In this document: positions 24,396 to 35,027 of the stretch, in pieces | Layout: every line of letters starts with the position of its first letter | Position numbering within the stretch: position 1 is the stretch's first letter | From: Azolla caroliniana | Taxonomy: Eukaryota > Polypodiophyta | Direction: 5' to 3' | Length of the DNA stretch: 64,000 nucleotides | Assembly (NCBI GenBank): GCA_043228905.1 | Contig: JBHGNT010000011.1 | Span: 20,150,001-20,214,000 of the forward strand | The notes under the pieces: generated by a model | Database searches by the model: none | What the model saw: only the letters and a program-made list of their open reading frames with translations | Told to the model about the DNA's origin: nothing | Program-made: the position numbers and the translations under genes

Positions 24396-27129
24396 TTAAG
24401 ACATTCTTTGCGCAGCTTCCTTTGCAAGAACTTTTTCTTTGGCCTTGGTTTTTGCCTGAGACTTAACACCCATAATGCCTCCACCCCATTGTCTTCGAAG
24501 GTCATCAAATCGATCATTGAAGTTCGCCTAATAAACAAATAAACATCACACTAAAAATGTAAGATCATAGAAAAATGCGGAAGGTTCATGTAATAAACAA
24601 TAAAAACAGACTAAATGTTTGGACTTTTGACAATATGTAAAGCCATTTGATTGCAGAAAAAGAATGAAAAGAATCACCTTCACAGCCTCAACAATTTTGC
24701 TGAATTCCAGTTTGTCTTCATTCTTAACGGAAGTTAGGCATAAAGCTGTTGCGTTCTTAGAGTGCACGATCTAAGAAACAAATATCACATTTACTTCATG
24801 AAAATAAAAGTATGTATAATGGAAATATGTAATATATCACTGGAATAAATACCTGACCCAAGCGAGCCTTGCCTTTAACAATACAATATGGAATTCCCAT
24901 CTTTCGACATAATGCCGGAAGCCAAATTACCAACTCAATTGGATCTACGTCATGTGCAATAACCACCAACTGGGCTTTTCCCTGCATTTATGCAACAGAT
25001 CAATAACCCTCAACAAAATTTCAAAACATGATACATGAGTTAAATGTTTCTATCATACCTGCTCAATAAGATAGGTAATGTGATTAATCCCATACTTGAC
25101 TACAATGGGCTTCTTGCTTTCAATTACCGTTCCTTCAGTTAAAGCCTGTGCCTTCTTCAATAAACGCTCTTTCTTTGCAGCTTTATCTTCTGGTCTATAT
25201 TTGAGAAGCATTTTGAAGAGGCTGCTGGCTGTAATATGAGAAAAACTTCATTCCAAAACAATGCTTAACTGGGACGCTTAAAGACACTGGGAAAATTTTC
25301 TACGATATAGCACTTAGCTTACTTGTGATTCCATGATATGTTTACAATGGAGGTTGACTAGAACTTAACTTTTAATACAATAAAATAATTAGGAAAACAC
25401 ACCTACGGCATCATTATTTCTATAAAAGACGTAACTAATAAATGCAAGTAATAAAAAACGTATACTGGCTAAAATAAACATATACAATTTTATAAACTCT
25501 TAGACATTAAAACTAACATCATTTCAAAAGAAACATTACTTCCATAACACTTTTATTAATGTAACAGTTAGGAAATTGCACCTAGGTTTTTATCAAGAGT
25601 TCTTGTAAACTGATTCAATGCAGGTGGAACTTTCAATCGTTGGTTCAAAACCCTTTTCTGTCTTTGAATCCTCACATACTTAGGCCACTTCACAAAACGA
25701 TGAAGATCCTTTTTTGGAGGCAATGCACCACCAATACCAAACTGCTTAGGCTTCTTCTCAAAGAGAGGATTTACAACCTTCTCTTCAACCTGTGTTTGAA
25801 AAATACACAAAATTACTAACACTCTAATTACTCTCTTAAGAGTATAATATCAAGGAAATTCATTTTCAATCAATTAAGCCCTTGAAATACATACCACATT
25901 AAAATATGTCAAATGATGCAGATAGAGCTCAAAAAAAATTGTATTACGGCACATATGTGAATCGCAAGCATTACAGGCAAGTGAGCATAACAACCATCGA
26001 AAATGGAGTTAAAACCAGCTGATTAGATAGGATTACTATTCATATTCATCTCACATCATGCTAACGTGAATCTAGCCCCGGACACAACTTAAAGTCCGTG
26101 TTCCAACAGATCCCATCAAGTTCATGAATCTATTTCACGGAAGATACAATCTATAACGTAGTATGAATCCAGCTTCAAGTTACTGTCTTTTCCTAATGAA
26201 ATATAGTTTCGATTCATACTATCAGAGATACAGATGAGAGGGGAAACCCATTCCATAATATAAAGGAAGTAGAAAACCATCTCACACAATGTAGATGAAG
26301 ATCCGAGCCCTCTACATAATTAGAATGAGATTTCTGAACTTTCCAAATGTATAGTCCAGTGCGTAAATGATTTCAGAGACGTATAGAGAGAATACAAAAA
26401 TAATCTTACGTCGCATAAATTTAAGTTAAAATCTTTTCATAATTAAGGCGCTTAGTATTCAATGTATCTTTTATATATTTTCAAGTCATGAGATGAGGCA
26501 TAGAAGATAAATGAATTCAAGTCATTTTTAAGCATTGCGTTGCAAAGTTGCGGAAATGAATTCAATAAACGCAAACAGCGAGAGAGACAACCTCAATATC
26601 TCAATTGAAATTTTTAGAATATGTTAATTAAAATTACGCAGTCAACTTGAAAGATGCGAGAGAAAAAAATTTCGAAAGTGTCAGGCAATATGAGAGATTA
26701 CACAAAATTCTGAATCACATTATGTCAAACAGTAGTTCAAACAAAACATGAACAAGCATAAAAAACATGAGTCGTTTTCCGTATGTATCAGAACAATGGT
26801 ATTTCAAATTTACATTCCAAGCAAAATATTCATGGGCACCAAAAGTCTCAGTTTTTCTTTCCTTTCCTGAAAAAGAGTAGAAATCTAAACTAGAATGGAT
26901 ACATAAATGAAAAAATAAATGTTCAAGAGAATACCTTTTTCTTTTCTGGCTGTGAAGGAACAGGGATCTTTGCAGCTCGTTTCGGGGCCTAATAGAAGAA
27001 GAAGAAGATAAGAATTCATATTCACAGAGGAAGACGACATAAAACTCATCAAGCAAATGGAATCAAGCAGAAGCGTAGAACGAAGCAAAGAAAAAACACG
27101 TAATGTTGAAGAACAAGAATACAAACCAT
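24396..27129 (-). CDS. RPL7A: 60S ribosomal protein eL8 (L7a)
   Basis: Structural protein of the large cytosolic ribosomal subunit; it binds 5.8S/28S rRNA through an L7Ae fold. Exons in coding order: 27129-27127, 26988-26935, 25789-25582, 25228-25059, 24981-24853, 24770-24678, 24527-24396. Phases close, giving 262 aa, normal for plants. The first coding exon contributes only the ATG, followed directly by a GT donor; an initiator-only exon is a common feature of plant ribosomal-protein genes. The second begins [18 protein letters not shown]. The L7Ae signature is intact ([20 protein letters not shown], then [19 protein letters not shown]). The end [12 protein letters not shown]...AQRMS is typical. 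An AAACCCTA telo-box lies about 100 bp upstream, with a TGGGCC site II-like motif beyond it. Confidence 0.97.
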
Positions 27130-27224
27130 GGCTCTGCGAGTGCTTCTGCTCCGGCTCGCTAAAGGGGTTGAAAAGAAGGGAAGATGCGGGCACGAAGACT
27201 CTGATTTCAGGAACAACTTTCTCT

Positions 27225-27370
27225 AAACCCTACCCCCGACTCGGTTTCACACTGGGACGCCCATTTTGTCCGGTCACTCGAACCCCAATGGACGCACACA
27301 CACCACCATCCGGAGGTGGAGGAGGAAGATGGAAGCAATCCGCTACAACATTATTATTATATCTTGGGCC
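27225..27370 (-). promoter_or_regulatory. Telo-box and site II-like motif in the eL8 promoter
   Basis: AAACCCTA at 27225-27232 and TGGGCC at 27365-27370. This pair marks many plant ribosomal-protein promoters. The match and its position upstream of the minus-strand eL8 start are direct; activity is inferred. Confidence 0.6.
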
Positions 27371-29686
27371 GGGCGGGGAGGATGTTCTATGTATGTATGT
27401 ATCTTTGTGTTCTATGTATCTTCATCACCGGGGTAACCCAAAGAAAGAAGCTTTTTCCAAAACACAATCCATCCGTGTGTTGAGTGCAGTTTGTAGAGCT
27501 CGATCGCTTTCCTAAAGATGATCCTATTGATATGCATTATGTTGCTCCATGATATTCTGGTATATTTCCCCTTCTTGGGCTTCGGTATGAAGGCCATTAC
27601 TCATTGCTTTCGATGGGAACATTTCGCCCCCCCCCCCCCCCCCTTTATGACCCGATTGCATACCTCTCACTCGTTCCACGTATTACTGTTGTCGAATAAT
27701 CAAAACCCATAGGAATACATTTATTTGTCCCACAAGTGTTTCGAGATCAATACACCGAAAAGGCCTAGTTCATACGAGTCTCGTGAAACCCTGATTTAAG
27801 TTTACCATTAGCCATCCACCAATTTCGTTGTTCTAGGTTGGTTCCATCATTCCACATGCATACTTACTTTCCCCTTTTTAACTACAATGGATTTAGACGA
27901 TAATCTCATGATTGGTCATTGAAGGTTATGCATTGAATCATCACCACATGGTTTCAATTTGGGCACTATTCCTTCAATCATATGGAGGCTTCTTTCGAAT
28001 ATTGCTCCTTGATTCAAATGAAAAAATATTGGCATCTCTAGACTATGTGTCTGTATCCATCCAAATACCATGGATCCTACGATTTGAATGGTATATATAA
28101 TATCTCTTAGTGGTGAAGGCTACAAGTGTCCTTCAAAGAACTCACATGTTTAAATCTCTATGATGATTGTAGCATTTTTTGTTAAAAATGGACATGATAG
28201 TTTTAGGCTATAAGTGTTATGTTTGTTATATTTGTTAACATTCAAGGAAACAACAACGTATCAATCGATATTGCTTATGATGTGTTCTCCGCTTAGAAGG
28301 CTTGCGACTCTCACAACAACGGGGACATGTTGGCTTGAATGTAGCTTTCTATGTGTATGTGCTAGCACACATGAAGAGTTTTGATCCATGCGAGACAATG
28401 CATGAATTGTGATGACCAAAGTTGTGCATCAAGATGTTAGTCATTGATGAAGGAATAACCATAACAAAGACAACAATACAGAGACTTAGAGTGCAGCGTG
28501 AAAATACTTGAGGGTGTTGTAAAAGCTATAAAAGACATTGTATGAGTCCCTTTGGCCATTTATTGACATTTGAGAGAAGTTGAACTAGAGATTAAGCCTT
28601 TTCTAATATATATATTTTGCTAAGTTATAATCTTAACCTTATTCCACTTTCTTTAATAGTGAGGCCCAGAATGCAAGCTTCCATCTCAAGTGTTTGGATG
28701 AATTGTAACTTGGGAGAGCTACCTTCCATGACATTGATTGTGTTTGTCATTTACTTTCTCGAGTCTTTCCTTAATCGTTAATATTAAGTGATTGAGTAGG
28801 TGTAAGAGTATTCACGTGCATTTGGGTATTCTAGATAGAGAGAGATTACTTTGTTTGTTCATTAATATTTGCTAGTACACTTGGAATGGTTGATACACAT
28901 TCAAACACATCATGACAACAATATAGTGGATGTTGTCCCAACCTTGTAGATTTGGTTCTAGATTAATTACTTGGGTGAGACTAACTAGAACAATGTGTGG
29001 TAAGTCCCAAACTTCCCTACAAAGTGTTCAATCATCTACCTAATCCCAAACTTAAACAAAAATTAGCATACCCATGCAATATGGGTAAAGCAATATTTAG
29101 ACGGCTTATTTAAAACATATAGTGAGCATTGACATATCTTACCATCCTTACATTCCCGCTTTGATGCATTAATACCAAATACTTAAGTGTTACGATCATG
29201 CCACACTAGTTGTTATATGCACATGCAAACACATTGCATCTCCTCACAACTGTACATAACATACTTGTCATGTTTTCCAAGCGAAGAAGTTTCATAGTGA
29301 GCGTGTTACACAATTTATCAAGTGAGGGACACAAGAAAGTGTTGCTGTGTAGCATATAGATGTGCTACATGTGAGGAGACATTCATGAATACAATCGTAT
29401 CCTGTAGGTGGTCCTATGGTCTTCCAATAAGTGGCTCACAATCATCTCTGGCAAACTATGACCAGAGTTGGGGTACGAAGGTAGTTAGAGTCTAAGACCA
29501 CAGGGTCTCTAGATATACATACATATATACTACTTCACGTAAACTATATCCCGCATCGGTGTAGTGAACCGTGGACAAAAGGGTTGACACCTGTGAGCTC
29601 AAATTTCTAATGACCGGACCGACTGGACATGGAGAGCCATTTGCTGGCCCTCCCTTACCATCACCAGGCATGGCCACATTGACTTG
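27371..29686. other. Intergenic, no gene recognised
   Basis: Contains a run of 17 C at 27627-27643 and otherwise AT-rich sequence with no supported coding frame. The piece from about 29470 to 29686 differs in composition and precedes a tail motif shared with the LINE. Confidence 0.5.
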
Positions 29687-29745
29687 TCTCATAAGTCATA
29701 TTTGACCCCTAAAGTCTATCTAACTATCGATCTATCTATCTCAAA
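29687..29745 (+). repeat. LINE-type 3' tail motif followed by ATCT repeat
   Basis: TCTCATAAGTCATATTTGAC matches the end of the LINE copies at 18007 and 40264. Here an ATCT-type simple repeat follows instead of CT. The sequence before it is unrelated to the LINE, so this could be a different element sharing the tail. Confidence 0.6.
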
Positions 29746-29879
29746 TTCTCTCTTTTTCTTCTCGAATTGAAGAAGCCGTCCATTTAAGCAAGCAGACATA
29801 GCGAGCGATGGCACGCCCTTAAGAACGAAAGAACGAAAGAAAGGGTTAAAGAAGGGGAGGAACTGTTTCTGCTTCTTCT

Positions 29880-30215
29880 TCAAATGGACTTTGTCTCTGA
29901 CAGCAGGTCCTTCTTATTCTTCTTCCCCTCCTCTTTTTGTGTTCCTGCTCTCTCCGGTTTCATTTGACGCCCTTTTTTTTCTGACGTTTCCTTTGATTCT
30001 ATCAACAAAACACTGAAGGGCCTCATGGCCTTTTTCATCTTGGGCATACCTTGTGGTGACTGAAGACAAAGAAAAGAGGCCTTGAACAGGAAGGCCTTTG
30101 AGCACTTGTCCAGCCCTTTATGAGGGCACCACATTCGCCAGACATGTCTCGCATTGGCTTTTCCATATGAGAGAAACATAATACTTTTCTAAATTTACTA
30201 TTCCCTCCGTTGTCT
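29880..30215 (-). pseudogene. Decayed PPR gene fragment, inverted relative to the intact copy
   Basis: On the minus strand the DNA is alignable to the start of the PPR gene at 31.9 kb. The flank TATGTTTCTCTCATATGG matches TATGTTTCTCTCAGATGG at the intact start codon. It then skips roughly 150 bp to a stretch matching the first S and P motifs: AATGTGGTGCCCTCAT, then TATGCCCAAGATGAAAAAGG and CCATGAGGC. In translation it gives TRYAQDEKGHEALQCF against AGYAQNGKGHEALDCF. Frameshifts break it and homology fades after about 29960. Read as a dead partial duplicate, not a gene. Confidence 0.8.
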
Positions 30216-31314
30216 CTCGAAAGGTCTTCAGGACAATAGAAAATTAACTTTTTAATGTAAAGGATGGAAAAATAAGCAATTTTATCTATTCCCAAAATCC
30301 ATTGCCAGTACAGGTGTCACTAGTGTCTTGGAGAAGCCCAATTGATCCTTATTAGTTAATTAAAGTTATTCGCATGAGAAGTATTTTCACCCTTAAGTAC
30401 TCATAATCAGTTCATGTATAATTGCACCGTCATTCATTTATAAAACTAGGGGAAAGCTATGAAGTAACTTGAGATTTCAATTTACCCAAATACCCAGAGT
30501 TCTTCTATCCCTTAATGCCCCTAAGTTGCATTGTTTCTAATTCAATATGCCACTGGTCAACCTCGAAAGAGATAAAAAGGAGTTGAATTGACCATATATG
30601 AGGGTGTTTGGGAAATAGTGGAAACTTAAGGGCATTTTGGAAAATAAAGAAAAACTTGGGTGGGGTATTTCATATACAATAGGACGATGAAAGTGGCACA
30701 AAAAAAAGAATCTGCATTGACAGAGAATATTGTTGTCTTGAGCACATGAGCTGATAGAGATCAATGTTATGGAGTACAAGGTGATTGTCTCCTTGGTTAC
30801 CGGTAGCGCTCCTTTTTGGGTTGCTTCAATATTTGTATATTTTTCAACTTTTGGCAATTCGGTTTGTATGGATTAAACTTATGTTGCATCCATTGATATT
30901 ATAACCTGGGAGCAACATGCATTTTATGGAGATACAGAATCTTAAATATGCAATGTTGGTACCCTTTTGTCCATATGACTTTCCATGAACTTGTAATGTG
31001 CTCATACTATGCAGTAAAGTTTAATTTGTTGTTGCTTGATAGATTGAAAGTTGGATTCAGAATTTTTTGTAAGAGTAGAAAAAAATACCAAATTTTCAAT
31101 TTTAACCTTCACATTTCAATTTGCGATTCAGATACTGCAGAGGAAGAAGACATTGGCTTGATAGATATATGATCATTGGTTCTATTCATGCAATATTGTT
31201 TCACTTTGAATTACTCAATAATATGCAGATCAACTATATACATTCCCAAATTTGTTGACCCAAGGCAGGGATAATAGTCATGGTTTACTTTATTTATCCA
31301 AATGCCCCGAGGTG
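30216..31314. other. Upstream region of the PPR gene with dispersed repeat copies
   Basis: Contains a member of the GGGCATTTTGGAAAATAAAG repeat family at about 30600-30680. No gene seen. It leads into the tandem duplication at 31315. Confidence 0.5.
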
Positions 31315-31740
31315 TTATTGTTTTCAAAGCAGCTAATCTACACCGAAAGAAAGAAAAAGGGGATGAATTGACTTTGCAATAGGGCATTCAAGGAAATACT
31401 CAAAACTTAGGGGCATTTTGAGTAACAAAATAACTTTGGGTATTTCATAGTTTTCCCTATTTTATATATGAATGTCTATACAGTTTTCATGATTTGACTA
31501 TCATCTACCTATATAGAGGAGGGTTTCTTATTGTTTTGAAAGCCCCTGATCTGCACCGAAAGAAAGAAAAAGGGGATGAATTGACTCTGTAATACAGTAT
31601 TAGAGAAAATACTCAAAACTTAAATAACTCTGGATATTTCATAGTTTCTCCCTATTTTATATATGAATGTCTACACAGTTTTCATGAACTGACTATTATC
31701 TACCTATATGCAGGAAGTGTTTCTTATGCAGGATAAGATT
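31315..31740 (+). repeat. Tandem duplication, period about 213 bp, before the PPR gene
   Basis: Two head-to-tail copies (about 31315-31527 and 31528-31740) share CACCGAAAGAAAGAAAAAGG, GATGAATTGACT, TATATATGAATGTCTA and ACAGTTTTCATGA. Both contain the dispersed-repeat word CTCAAAACTTA. The second copy lies about 170 bp before the PPR start codon. Confidence 0.8.
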
Positions 31741-31912
31741 AATTTACTGTTAAGGATCAAATGGCCTTCTTGAGGACACTAGTGGAAGCATTGGCATGGA
31801 ATGTCTGGATTGATGAAGTGGCCCATTTTTTCCATTCTTTAAGGAAACAGATTAGTCTTCTATTAGTCTTTAAGGGAATGATAACTTTAGAAGAGTACTA
31901 TGTTTCTCTCAG

Positions 31913-34843
31913 ATGGGAAATGAAGGAAGTGAGAAAGAGATTAATGCTTTCGTGGACTTTTTCAAGGCCTGTGCCAAGAAAAAAGACCTCTCAAAAGGGA
32001 CAACTCTACATGCTCATATTCTCAAGAGAGGATTGCTGGAAAAGAGTCCTTACATAGCTAGTGCTCTAATCAACATGTATACCAAATGTGGTGAGCTCAT
32101 TAAAGCACAGAAAGTGCTCGAAGACCTTATCGTTCGGGATGTTTTCTCTTGGTCTTCACTCATTGCTGGATATGCCCAAAATGGAAAAGGCCATGAGGCA
32201 CTTGATTGTTTTGATAGAATGCAGAAAGAGAGCCTCTCTCCCAATGAGGTCACCTTTGCTTGTATTCTCAAGGCTTGTGGAAGTATAGGAGCTATTCATA
32301 AGGGCAAACACATTCACATTGAAATTGTCCATAGAGGTTTGTTGGAGAGAAATGTTGTGGTTGGAAATGCTTTGGTTGATATGTATACAAAGTGTGGTAT
32401 GCTTGTAAAAGCTCAACAAGTGCTCGATGAGATTCCGGTTCGAGATGTGGTCTCTTGGTCTACACTGATTGCAGGGTATGCACAACAGGGGCATGCTCAT
32501 GAAGCACTACATTGTTTTGAAAAGATGCAGAGGGAGGGTGTCTCTCCAAATGAGGTCACGTTCACTTGCATCCTGAAGGCTTGTGGAAGCATAAGAGCTA
32601 TTGATTATGGCCAGGAAGTTCATGATAAGATTTCAAATAGGGGGATGTTGCCGAAAAATATTGTGCTTGGTAATGCTTTGGTGGACATGTATGCTAAGTG
32701 TGGTCTGCTTCCAAAAGCACAACAAGTGCTTGAAGACCTTCCTATCCGAGATGTAGTCTCTTGGTCATCACTAATTGCAGGGTATGCTGAGGAGGGGCAA
32801 GGTCATCAAGCTCTGGAATGTTTTGCGAAGATGCAAAGAGAAGGACTCTCTCCTAATGAGGTGACCTACATTTGCATCTTGAAGGCATGTGGCAGTGTCA
32901 GAACTGTAGACAAGGGCAAACAAATTCACGAGGAGATTGCTAACAAGGGTTTGCTGCTGAACAATATTGTACTTGGTAACGCTGTGGTGGATATGTATGT
33001 CAAATGCGGTATGCTTGCGAAAGCACAAGAAATACTTGAAGAACTTTCTGTTCGAGATGCAGTGTCTTGGAATACATTGATTGCGGGATATGTGCAACAT
33101 GAGCAAGAACATGAAGCATTCCATTGTTTTGCAGAGATGGAAAGGGAGGGTCTTTCTCCAGATCAAACAACCTTCCTTTGTGTCTTGAAAGCTTGTGGCA
33201 CTACAAAAGCTATCGCAAAAGGGAAAGAAATTCATTATGCCATTGTAAAGAGGGGCATGCTTGAGAAAAGCACAATGCTTTGCACTGCTTTGGTGGATAT
33301 GTATGCCAAATGTGGTGAGCTTGCAAAAGCAAAAGAAGTGCTTGAGGGCCCTGTTGCACAAGATGTAGATTCATGGAATGCACTCATTCTAGGGTATGCC
33401 AGACAAGAGCTGAGTTATGAAGCACTTACATGTTTTGAGCGAATGCAAAGGGAGAGAATCTCTCCGAATGAAGTCACATTCATTTATTTACTAAAGGCTT
33501 GTGGTAGCATAGGTGCTATTGACGAGGGCATAAGAGTTCATGATGAGATTGCCAATCGTGCCTTTTTGGAGAAAAGTATCATGGTTGGTAATGCATTGAT
33601 AGATATGTATGCCAAATGTGGCGTGCTTGCAAAAGCACAAGAAGTGCTGGAAGCCCTTCCTGTGCGAGATACTATCTCGTGGAATGCCCTAATTTCAGGT
33701 TACATCAATGAGGATCAAAGCCAAGAAGCCTTGAATTGTTTTATAAAGATGCAAAGAGAGGGTCTAACACCAGATGAGATCACCTTAACTTGCTTGCTGA
33801 AGGCATGTGGCACCATAGGAGCCCTTCGTAAGGGTAAAGAAATTCACTATATGATTGTGACCAGAGGATTGCTAGCGAATAACCTAATGCTAGGTACCAC
33901 ATTAGTGGATACATATGCCAAATGTGGGCTACTTGAAAAAGCACAACAAGTGCTTGAAGAGCTTCCAGTTCGAGACAAAATCTCTTGGAATGCACTTCTT
34001 GCAGGGTATGTACAACATGGAAAAGATTTTGAAGCACTAAAATATTTTACATTGATGCAAAGAGAGGGTCTCTCTCCAGATGAGGCTACCTTTTCTTGTG
34101 TCTTGAAGGCATGTGGCACAATAGGAGCCATAGATAAGGGCATACAAATCCATGATGAGATTTTGAGCAAGGGCTTGATAAAGACTCATGCCATGCTTGG
34201 TACTGCATTAGTGGACATGTATGTCAAATGTGGAGTTCTTGCAAAAGCACAAAAAGTACTCGAAGAGCTTCCGATCCGAGACACATTCTCTTGGAATGCT
34301 CTAATAGCAGGTTATGCTGAAGAAGGGCATTCAAACAAAGTATTGGAATGTTTGGAACAAATGCAAAGAGAGAATCTCTCTCCAGACGATGTTACCTTCC
34401 TTTCTATACTCAATGCTTGTAGTCGAACTGGAAAATCAGCTGAAGCACAATTGTACTATGAGACTATGAGTACAAAATATGGTATTATACCAAAGGTAGA
34501 GCACCATACTTGCATGGTTGTTATGTTTGGATCAGAAGGGCGATTTGATAAAGCGATGTCGATGATAGAGACGATGCCATCTTTGAATGACCCTTCAGTT
34601 TGGCTTGCTCTATTGAGTTCTTGTAAGAAATGGGGCAATGTGAAGCTTGGAAGATTAGCCTTTGATAACGTGACCCGACTAGATGATAATGTTGGTGTAG
34701 CTTATGTGTTTATGGCTAGTATATATGCAGCAGCAGACATGCAAGAGGAAGCACAAAGTGTTGAATCAATAAGGGTGAAGAAGATAAAGCATAGACCAAA
34801 GGGGGCGTATAATTCATTATCTACTGTGACAACCCTTCTCTAA
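31913..34843 (+). CDS. PLS-class PPR protein with degenerate E region, no DYW
   Basis: Binds a specific organelle RNA, most likely as an editing-site recognition factor, which is what PLS proteins usually do. It is a single uninterrupted frame of 976 aa. After an opening L (about 10-45) and S motif there are eight P-L-S triplets with a period of 101 residues (303 bp). P motifs read SWxxLIAGY, L motifs read LKACGSIGAIDKGK-like, S motifs read GNALVDMYAKCG-like. The end is a P2-L2-S2 set (LNACSRTG, VEHHTCMVVMFG), then an E1-like stretch (DPSVWLALLSSCKKWGN) and a short E2-like tail; there is no DYW deaminase, so a partner would be needed for editing. ATG 31913 follows CTCTCTCAG, and an in-frame stop lies about 40 bp upstream. 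There is no obvious transit peptide, so an upstream exon spliced onto this ATG is possible. Confidence 0.93.
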   Translation: MGNEGSEKEINAFVDFFKACAKKKDLSKGTTLHAHILKRGLLEKSPYIASALINMYTKCGELIKAQKVLEDLIVRDVFSWSSLIAGYAQNGKGHEALDCFDRMQKESLSPNEVTFACILKACGSIGAIHKGKHIHIEIVHRGLLERNVVVGNALVDMYTKCGMLVKAQQVLDEIPVRDVVSWSTLIAGYAQQGHAHEALHCFEKMQREGVSPNEVTFTCILKACGSIRAIDYGQEVHDKISNRGMLPKNIVLGNALVDMYAKCGLLPKAQQVLEDLPIRDVVSWSSLIAGYAEEGQGHQALECFAKMQREGLSPNEVTYICILKACGSVRTVDKGKQIHEEIANKGLLLNNIVLGNAVVDMYVKCGMLAKAQEILEELSVRDAVSWNTLIAGYVQHEQEHEAFHCFAEMEREGLSPDQTTFLCVLKACGTTKAIAKGKEIHYAIVKRGMLEKSTMLCTALVDMYAKCGELAKAKEVLEGPVAQDVDSWNALILGYARQELSYEALTCFERMQRERISPNEVTFIYLLKACGSIGAIDEGIRVHDEIANRAFLEKSIMVGNALIDMYAKCGVLAKAQEVLEALPVRDTISWNALISGYINEDQSQEALNCFIKMQREGLTPDEITLTCLLKACGTIGALRKGKEIHYMIVTRGLLANNLMLGTTLVDTYAKCGLLEKAQQVLEELPVRDKISWNALLAGYVQHGKDFEALKYFTLMQREGLSPDEATFSCVLKACGTIGAIDKGIQIHDEILSKGLIKTHAMLGTALVDMYVKCGVLAKAQKVLEELPIRDTFSWNALIAGYAEEGHSNKVLECLEQMQRENLSPDDVTFLSILNACSRTGKSAEAQLYYETMSTKYGIIPKVEHHTCMVVMFGSEGRFDKAMSMIETMPSLNDPSVWLALLSSCKKWGNVKLGRLAFDNVTRLDDNVGVAYVFMASIYAAADMQEEAQSVESIRVKKIKHRPKGAYNSLSTVTTLL

Positions 34844-34953
34844 GAAATATATATGTTGTGTAATAATGCTACGGGATAGTCAAATCTTGAAAATTTATTC
34901 TTTGGGAATTTATTTGAAAAGAGAAATATGAATTAAATTCTTTCTTTGTCACA

Positions 34954-35027
34954 GCTTTCATAGCTCAGTTGGTTAGAGCACCCGTTTAGTAAGCGGGAGG
35001 TCTTGAGTTCGACTCTCAATGAAAGCA
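34954..35027 (+). tRNA. tRNA-Thr (anticodon AGT)
   Basis: A complete cloverleaf: acceptor GCTTTCA pairing with TGAAAGC, D arm with A-box TAGCTCAGTTGG, anticodon stem CCCGT/GCGGG around loop TTAGTAA (anticodon AGT at 34988-34990), a short variable loop, and T arm TTGAG-TTCGACT-CTCAA. No intron and no encoded CCA, as expected for a nuclear gene. The AGT anticodon is normally modified to inosine. It lies 110 bp after the PPR stop codon. Confidence 0.93.

Noticed and set aside
27057-27515. 152-codon plus-strand frame
   Set aside because: Lies antisense over the eL8 first exon, leader and promoter motifs; low-complexity and no domain.
31761-32057. Alternative start for the PPR gene at 31761
   Set aside because: It is in a different frame and has no PPR motifs; the PPR frame has a stop just upstream of ATG 31913.
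32771-33361. 196-codon minus-strand frame inside the PPR gene
   Set aside because: Antisense of a periodic coding repeat; its repeated HIHHS-like words mirror the PPR units.
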